Source of the DNA: Christensenellaceae bacterium
GTDB taxonomy: Bacteria; Bacillota; Clostridia; Christensenellales; CAAEEZ01
DNA length: 9,889 bases
Assembly: GCA_020024085.1 (NCBI GenBank)
Contig: JAHHUG010000052.1
Location: forward strand, 1 to 9,889
Direction of reading: 5' to 3'
The notes under the pieces were generated by a model. It did not search any database and was not told the DNA's origin. It saw only the letters and a list, made by a program, of their open reading frames with translations. Position numbers and translations under genes: made by a program. This document shows positions 7,061-9,889 of this stretch, in pieces; the first letter of the stretch is position 1; each line of letters starts with the position of its first letter.

Positions 7061-7074
7061 TTAACATATGTTAA
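7061..7074. promoter_or_regulatory. 14-bp perfect palindrome over the copA transcription start, candidate operator
   Basis: TTAACATATGTTAA is a perfect palindrome touching the end of the copA -10 and covering its predicted start (about 7067). Its centre ACA-TA-TGT agrees with the inner part of the CopY box (TACAnnTGTA), although the outer T and A are exchanged. Position suggests a repressor site. It does not match the SmtB-type sites at 3521-3575. No copper repressor gene lies in the window. Confidence 0.5.
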
Positions 7075-7103
7075 TTATAAATCATAAATTTAATTTTTGT
7101 CAA
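7074..7103 (-). promoter_or_regulatory. Promoter of copA
   Basis: A perfect TTGACA (7098-7103), 18-bp spacer and perfect TATAAT (7074-7079) are on the - strand, giving a leader of about 25 nt. Such a strong promoter for a copper pump implies repression in the absence of copper, in line with the palindrome directly downstream. Confidence 0.8.
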
Positions 7104-7194
7104 TTAGTTTTATTAATTTTGGTAATTTATGTATTTATATTATAGATTTTAGTATAAATAACAACTATTTTATACACAAAATTATAAAAAGCTA

Positions 7195-7223
7195 TTTACT
7201 CAAAATATCGAATAGATTATACT
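7195..7223 (+). promoter_or_regulatory. Possible promoter of the NlpC/P60 lipoprotein gene
   Basis: TTTACT (7195-7200, 4 of 6), 17-bp spacer and TATACT (7218-7223, 5 of 6). The ATG lies 9 bases after the -10, so the mRNA would begin within about 3 bases of the start codon. This fits the lack of a Shine-Dalgarno sequence before that gene. Confidence 0.45.
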
Positions 7224-7232
7224 CTCATTATT

Positions 7233-8072
7233 ATGATTCGATACAAATTTTTATTGCTTATTTTAATTTTACCATTCATTTTAGTTGCTTGTGCTGGTAC
7301 AAATATTTCCGGTTTAGAAGGAGGAACCACTGAAATAGAAACTCCACCAAGCCAAACACCTGAACCAAGTTTGCCAAATAATGAAAACTCTGAAAATGAA
7401 AATAAGCCACCCGTAGTACAAAGCCCACTTATACCCCTTAATCCTAGTCAAAGTTTTGACCGACTAATAGAGATTAAAGCAACTAGTTTGGTACTATACT
7501 CAAACAAAAAAGTTGTTGGAACGGTATATAAGAACGACCTACTACCACTTATTGATGAAACATCTAACTACTACATAACAACCTTTAATTACAACCCAGT
7601 TTACATCGAAAAAAACGGACAAGTTGGTATAAAAAAGCTACCAAAATCTAGTAGTAAAATTGAAAAGGTAATTGAAACTGCTAAAAAAACAATAGGCACA
7701 AAATATGTTTATGGAGCAGAAAGATACCACTACAATGGCAAAAGAAATTACAACTTTAATAAGTTATATTTCGACTGCTCATCTCTTACACAATATGCCT
7801 ATTTTGTGGGTGCTAATGTTGTAATAGGAGCTAACTCAAGAATACAATCAACAGAGGGAAAAGTAATTAAAAAATCTAATATTTCGCGTGGAGATTTATT
7901 ATTCTTTACCAACTCTAGCCGTCAAAACAACACCGGTATTGAAAGGGTTGGACATGTTGGAATTTACCTTGGAGATAACTTGATGTTACACACTGCAAGC
8001 GACTACGCAATAATAGAACCTATTTCAAGTAAAAGGTGGAGCTATTATATTTCTGCAAGAAGATATGTATAA
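7233..8072 (+). CDS. NlpC/P60-domain lipoprotein, probable peptidoglycan endopeptidase
   Basis: This is a membrane-anchored, cell-surface protein of 279 residues. Residues 1-20 are a lipoprotein signal (RYK, a long hydrophobic run, lipobox LVAC with Cys20). Residues 30-75 form a Pro/Glu/Asn/Thr-rich spacer through the wall. Residues 77-137 look like an SH3-type module. The C-terminal NlpC/P60 domain (about 142-279) has the catalytic Cys182 (DCSS), His241 (GHVGIYLG) and third-position His253 (MLHTAS); this family cleaves peptide bonds in peptidoglycan stems. Between YVYGAE and FDCSS lies a segment about 13 residues longer than in typical members (YHYNGKRNYNFNKLY), perhaps shaping the substrate cleft. 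No Shine-Dalgarno sequence precedes the ATG, and an in-frame stop at 7185 leaves no better start. It runs divergently from copA and convergently with the radical SAM operon. Role in cell-wall turnover is inferred from the domain. Confidence 0.9.
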   Translation: MIRYKFLLLILILPFILVACAGTNISGLEGGTTEIETPPSQTPEPSLPNNENSENENKPPVVQSPLIPLNPSQSFDRLIEIKATSLVLYSNKKVVGTVYKNDLLPLIDETSNYYITTFNYNPVYIEKNGQVGIKKLPKSSSKIEKVIETAKKTIGTKYVYGAERYHYNGKRNYNFNKLYFDCSSLTQYAYFVGANVVIGANSRIQSTEGKVIKKSNISRGDLLFFTNSSRQNNTGIERVGHVGIYLGDNLMLHTASDYAIIEPISSKRWSYYISARRYV

Positions 8073-8115
8073 ATCGGCTGTTTATACAACAATATGAGCA
8101 TATAAAATACCGATT
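8072..8115 (+). other. Imperfect hairpin after the lipoprotein gene
   Basis: AATCGG (8072-8077) pairs with CCGATT (8110-8115) and TTTATA (8081-8086) with TATAAA (8101-8106), leaving a symmetrical 3x3 internal loop and a 14-base end loop. It starts at the stop codon. No T-run follows, so it is not a standard terminator. It could protect the 3' end of the mRNA or be chance in AT-rich DNA. Confidence 0.3.
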
Positions 8116-8184
8116 ATGCAAGTATGATACTAAATATTAGTTCCAGTAATTGTTAGATATTTTTCCTATCCAAAATATATACAC

Positions 8185-8220
8185 AAAAAAAGAATGCTAA
8201 TTTTAGCATTCTTTTTGTTT
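8185..8220. terminator. Bidirectional rho-independent terminator overlapping the radical SAM stop codon
   Basis: AAAGAATGCTA (8189-8199) pairs with TAGCATTCTTT (8204-8214). The stem is followed by a T-run on the + strand (8212-8220) and a seven-T run on the - strand, so it ends both the lipoprotein and the radical SAM transcripts. The last codons and TAA of the radical SAM gene (from 8203) lie inside the stem. Confidence 0.88.
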
Positions 8221-9282
8221 ACATAATCTATAACAATCGTTCTCTATTGAGCAACCACCACACTTGGTACAACCCTCCTGCTTACTTGAATCAAGGTGGT
8301 ACTTTACAAGTATTTTACCTAGCTCAATTGACATCTCTCGAAGCTCCTCTGGTGAACATAAATACTCCTTTTTCTCGGTACAATTATCTAGTGGTCTATA
8401 TGGCATAATTGTTGGAAACACTCCTATTTTTGCCATTTTTTCGCACTCAATTAGTATATCCTCTTTGGGTTGCAAACCACCTATTAACACACTACTTACT
8501 CTGTTATATCCAAACACCTCGACAGCCTTTTTGAATGCTTCGTGGTAATGCTCGTAACTGATGCCTGACTTACCTGGGCAAATTTGTTTACGAAGTGTTG
8601 GGTTTGCAATTTCTAGGTTCATTATAGCTACATCAAGCCCTGCATTTTTTAGCTCTACAAGCTTGTTCAAATCCTTCGGTGGAGCAAATTCTATTGCTAT
8701 TTTGCAATTTGAAAACTCCCTTATTTTTTTAACAAGTGCTATCCAATAATCTGTCATTACATCGGGATTTTGGTAGGTCGCACCAGAAAAATTAAGCATA
8801 CCAGTTGGGGTTTTTTCAAGCAATTTTTTGATAGCTGGTGCTAAAATTTCCACATCAATAGGCTTTTCTGTTTCCTTTTGTATTGAGCAAAACTTGCACT
8901 TTATACCCTCTTTATCATAGCAACAATTTGTACTAGGCCAAATATTTATACAATCCGTACTATGCAATCTTGCCATATCATCTAGCATTGTATTTGTTTT
9001 TGGCAATGAACCAAAAAAGCTTATATCAAAATCAAAATTATCACTTTTTATAAAAAATTTGCCTTCTTTTTCGTAAAGCACATAAGGTGAGCTTTTAGAA
9101 AAATGTTCTGCAACACTCACATTTACATTTGTATTTGAAAATGCAATATTTACGGCGTGAATAAAGCCTTTATTAAAAAAGTCAGGATACACTTTAAGTA
9201 GCTTTTCCTTTGCCGATTTTTCAACAGTTACACCATAAATAAGCAACTCAGATTTAATTAAAATTTCTTGCTCTACTGTCAT
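8203..9282 (-). CDS. Radical SAM enzyme with cysteine-rich C-terminal tail, resembling the MSMEG_0568 type
   Basis: This is a predicted cytosolic radical SAM enzyme of 359 residues. The cluster motif is not the classical CX3CX2C: it reads CC-x7-C-x2-C (Cys120/121, Cys129, Cys132), followed by barrel segments including FAPPKDLNKL (199-208) and RVSSVLIGGLQPKED (261-275). The tail holds six cysteines (338, 341, 344, 350, 354, 359), starting CTKCGGC, and could bind an auxiliary iron-sulfur cluster. From memory, the spaced motif, the E-F-x-P-P segment, the VSS(V/F)-I-GL segment and the SSK...GCxxCGxC tail resemble the MSMEG_0568-type radical SAM proteins found in nitrilase-containing clusters; no search was possible. 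The ATG overlaps the stop of the upstream acetyltransferase gene (TAATG), with GAGG at 9290-9293, so the two are translationally coupled. Substrate unknown. The superfamily call is secure, the subfamily moderate. Confidence 0.85.
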   Translation of the reverse strand: MTVEQEILIKSELLIYGVTVEKSAKEKLLKVYPDFFNKGFIHAVNIAFSNTNVNVSVAEHFSKSSPYVLYEKEGKFFIKSDNFDFDISFFGSLPKTNTMLDDMARLHSTDCINIWPSTNCCYDKEGIKCKFCSIQKETEKPIDVEILAPAIKKLLEKTPTGMLNFSGATYQNPDVMTDYWIALVKKIREFSNCKIAIEFAPPKDLNKLVELKNAGLDVAIMNLEIANPTLRKQICPGKSGISYEHYHEAFKKAVEVFGYNRVSSVLIGGLQPKEDILIECEKMAKIGVFPTIMPYRPLDNCTEKKEYLCSPEELREMSIELGKILVKYHLDSSKQEGCTKCGGCSIENDCYRLCKQKEC

Positions 9283-9707
9283 TATAAAACCTCATATTTC
9301 ATTGCTTTTGGACTACAATAAACATCGTAGTACTCGCATTTTTTACATTCATTTAAATATCCTATCTCATCATCAATATAGATTGCACCAGTTTTTTCAA
9401 AAAACTTTGGCTCTTTTGCAATAAGATAAATCTCTTTAATTTCGTTCTGTTTTGCCCACGAAAGTACATTATTGATAAGTTTTGTGCCATACCCTTTTTT
9501 GAACTTGCATACCTTAACGGCGATATAATCAAGGATATAATGTCCTAATCTATAACTTACGGTGCAAGCAGAGACAATTTGATTATCCTCCACTTCAGCA
9601 ATGGAATAAACCGGATTATTTGTATTAATCCAGTCCATATCAATTTCAAACTCATACCCAAAATAAAATGTTGTTAAATCATCGTGATTTTTAATTTCTT
9701 TTATCAT
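9282..9707 (-). CDS. GNAT-family N-acetyltransferase with C-terminal cysteine motif
   Basis: With the ATG at 9707 the protein has 141 residues. The acetyl-CoA-binding segment is LDYIAVKVCKFKKGYGTKLINNVLSWA (59-85), with KKGYGTKL at 70-77 in place of the R/Q-x-x-G-x-G/A loop; KEPKFFEKTGA (98-108) is the later GNAT motif. The tail has CKKC (Cys121, Cys124) and Cys131 before SPKAM, a pattern that could bind zinc or an iron-sulfur cluster and that I recall from GNAT proteins paired with MSMEG_0568-type radical SAM enzymes. Translation could be extended to TTG codons at 9743 or 9746 (154 residues, AAGG nearby), but the extra residues do not look like GNAT sequence and a perfect TATAAT lies 6 bases before this ATG, implying a leaderless start. 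It is the first gene of an operon with the radical SAM enzyme. The acetylated substrate is unknown. Confidence 0.85.
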   Translation of the reverse strand: MIKEIKNHDDLTTFYFGYEFEIDMDWINTNNPVYSIAEVEDNQIVSACTVSYRLGHYILDYIAVKVCKFKKGYGTKLINNVLSWAKQNEIKEIYLIAKEPKFFEKTGAIYIDDEIGYLNECKKCEYYDVYCSPKAMKYEVL

Positions 9708-9713
9708 ATTTTT

Positions 9714-9743
9714 ATTATACAACAAACAATTAAATTTTGACAA
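9714..9743 (-). promoter_or_regulatory. Promoter of the GNAT-radical SAM operon, probably giving a leaderless mRNA
   Basis: TTGTCA (9738-9743, 5 of 6), 18-bp spacer and perfect TATAAT (9714-9719) are on the - strand. The A of the ATG at 9707 is the seventh base after the -10, where transcription would start. No Shine-Dalgarno sequence precedes that ATG. If transcription starts here, the upstream TTG codons cannot be used. Confidence 0.55.
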
Positions 9744-9889
9744 CAAACCTTAATAATTTGATAACTTAAGTAATAATAAATTTTTTCAGTTTGTTATAGA
9801 CACTTTATATTATACAATAATTATTTACCAAAATACCAAACTACTATCAGCCTATATTTATTTGTAAAAAAATTTTACATTGTTTAATA

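Noticed and set aside
7132..7160. Inverted repeat TATTTATA / TATAAATA with 13-base spacer
   Set aside because: Only A and T in the arms, in a very AT-rich intergenic region; chance is likely.
7097..7333. 78-codon open frame overlapping the lipoprotein start
   Set aside because: Runs through AT-rich promoter DNA into the lipoprotein gene in another frame, with no ribosome binding site or known domain.
9708..9746. TTG codons as upstream starts for the GNAT gene
   Set aside because: The first is one base from AAGG, the extra residues do not fit a GNAT domain, and a perfect -10 box lies downstream of them. Not fully excluded.
9791..9829. TTGTTATAG followed by a TACAAT-like box, similar to bases 94-139, as a + strand promoter leading out of the window
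   Set aside because: The similarity between the two AT-rich stretches is loose and no start codon or gene is visible before the window ends.

Overview
The window is an AT-rich (low-GC) bacterial chromosome segment. Shine-Dalgarno (GAGG) sites, sigma-A-like promoters (TTGACA/TATAAT), a type II lipoprotein signal, a CadC/SmtB-type regulator and a copper ATPase with extra C-terminal metal-binding domains suggest a Gram-positive lineage, probably an anaerobic gut-type member of the Bacillota. Genus cannot be told from the sequence. The code appears standard, and all eight genes end in TAA. No tRNA, rRNA, CRISPR array, insertion sequence or phage gene was seen. No gap between genes exceeds 300 bases.

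Layout: (1) 1-1400: a single-chain iron-sulfur L-serine ammonia-lyase on the + strand with its own promoter, ending at a hairpin shared with the convergent metal operon. (2) 1423-4110, - strand: a Zn/Cd/Pb-type P1B ATPase without its own N-terminal metal-binding domain, preceded by a separate 72-residue HMA protein, and further upstream an ArsR/SmtB-family sensor with its own promoter and terminator. The HMA-ATPase promoter carries two TGAA-N6-TTCA operator sites of the SmtB/CzrA type, one between -35 and -10 and one over the start of transcription. (3) 4214-7042, - strand: a copper-exporting CopA with one HMA domain at its N-terminus and two at its C-terminus. The last HMA domain has an internal Shine-Dalgarno sequence and in-frame ATG, so the gene may also yield a free CopZ-like chaperone. 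The copA promoter has a 14-bp perfect palindrome over its start. (4) 7233-8072, + strand: a lipoprotein with an NlpC/P60 peptidoglycan endopeptidase domain. (5) 8203-9707, - strand: a two-gene operon of a GNAT acetyltransferase and a radical SAM enzyme, joined by a TAATG stop/start overlap, both with cysteine-rich C-terminal tails. Bases 9747-9889 hold no gene I can support.

The central 5.6 kb is a metal efflux region with two modules: divalent soft metals (sensor, small HMA protein, exporter) and monovalent copper (exporter with a possible built-in chaperone). No copper-specific repressor and no stand-alone copZ are present here. Several genes have promoters so close to their start codons that their leaders would be very short or absent. 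The most interesting points are the internal start in copA, the operator architecture of the zinc/cadmium operon, and the radical SAM-GNAT pair, which I recall as resembling the MSMEG_0568/MSMEG_0567 type.
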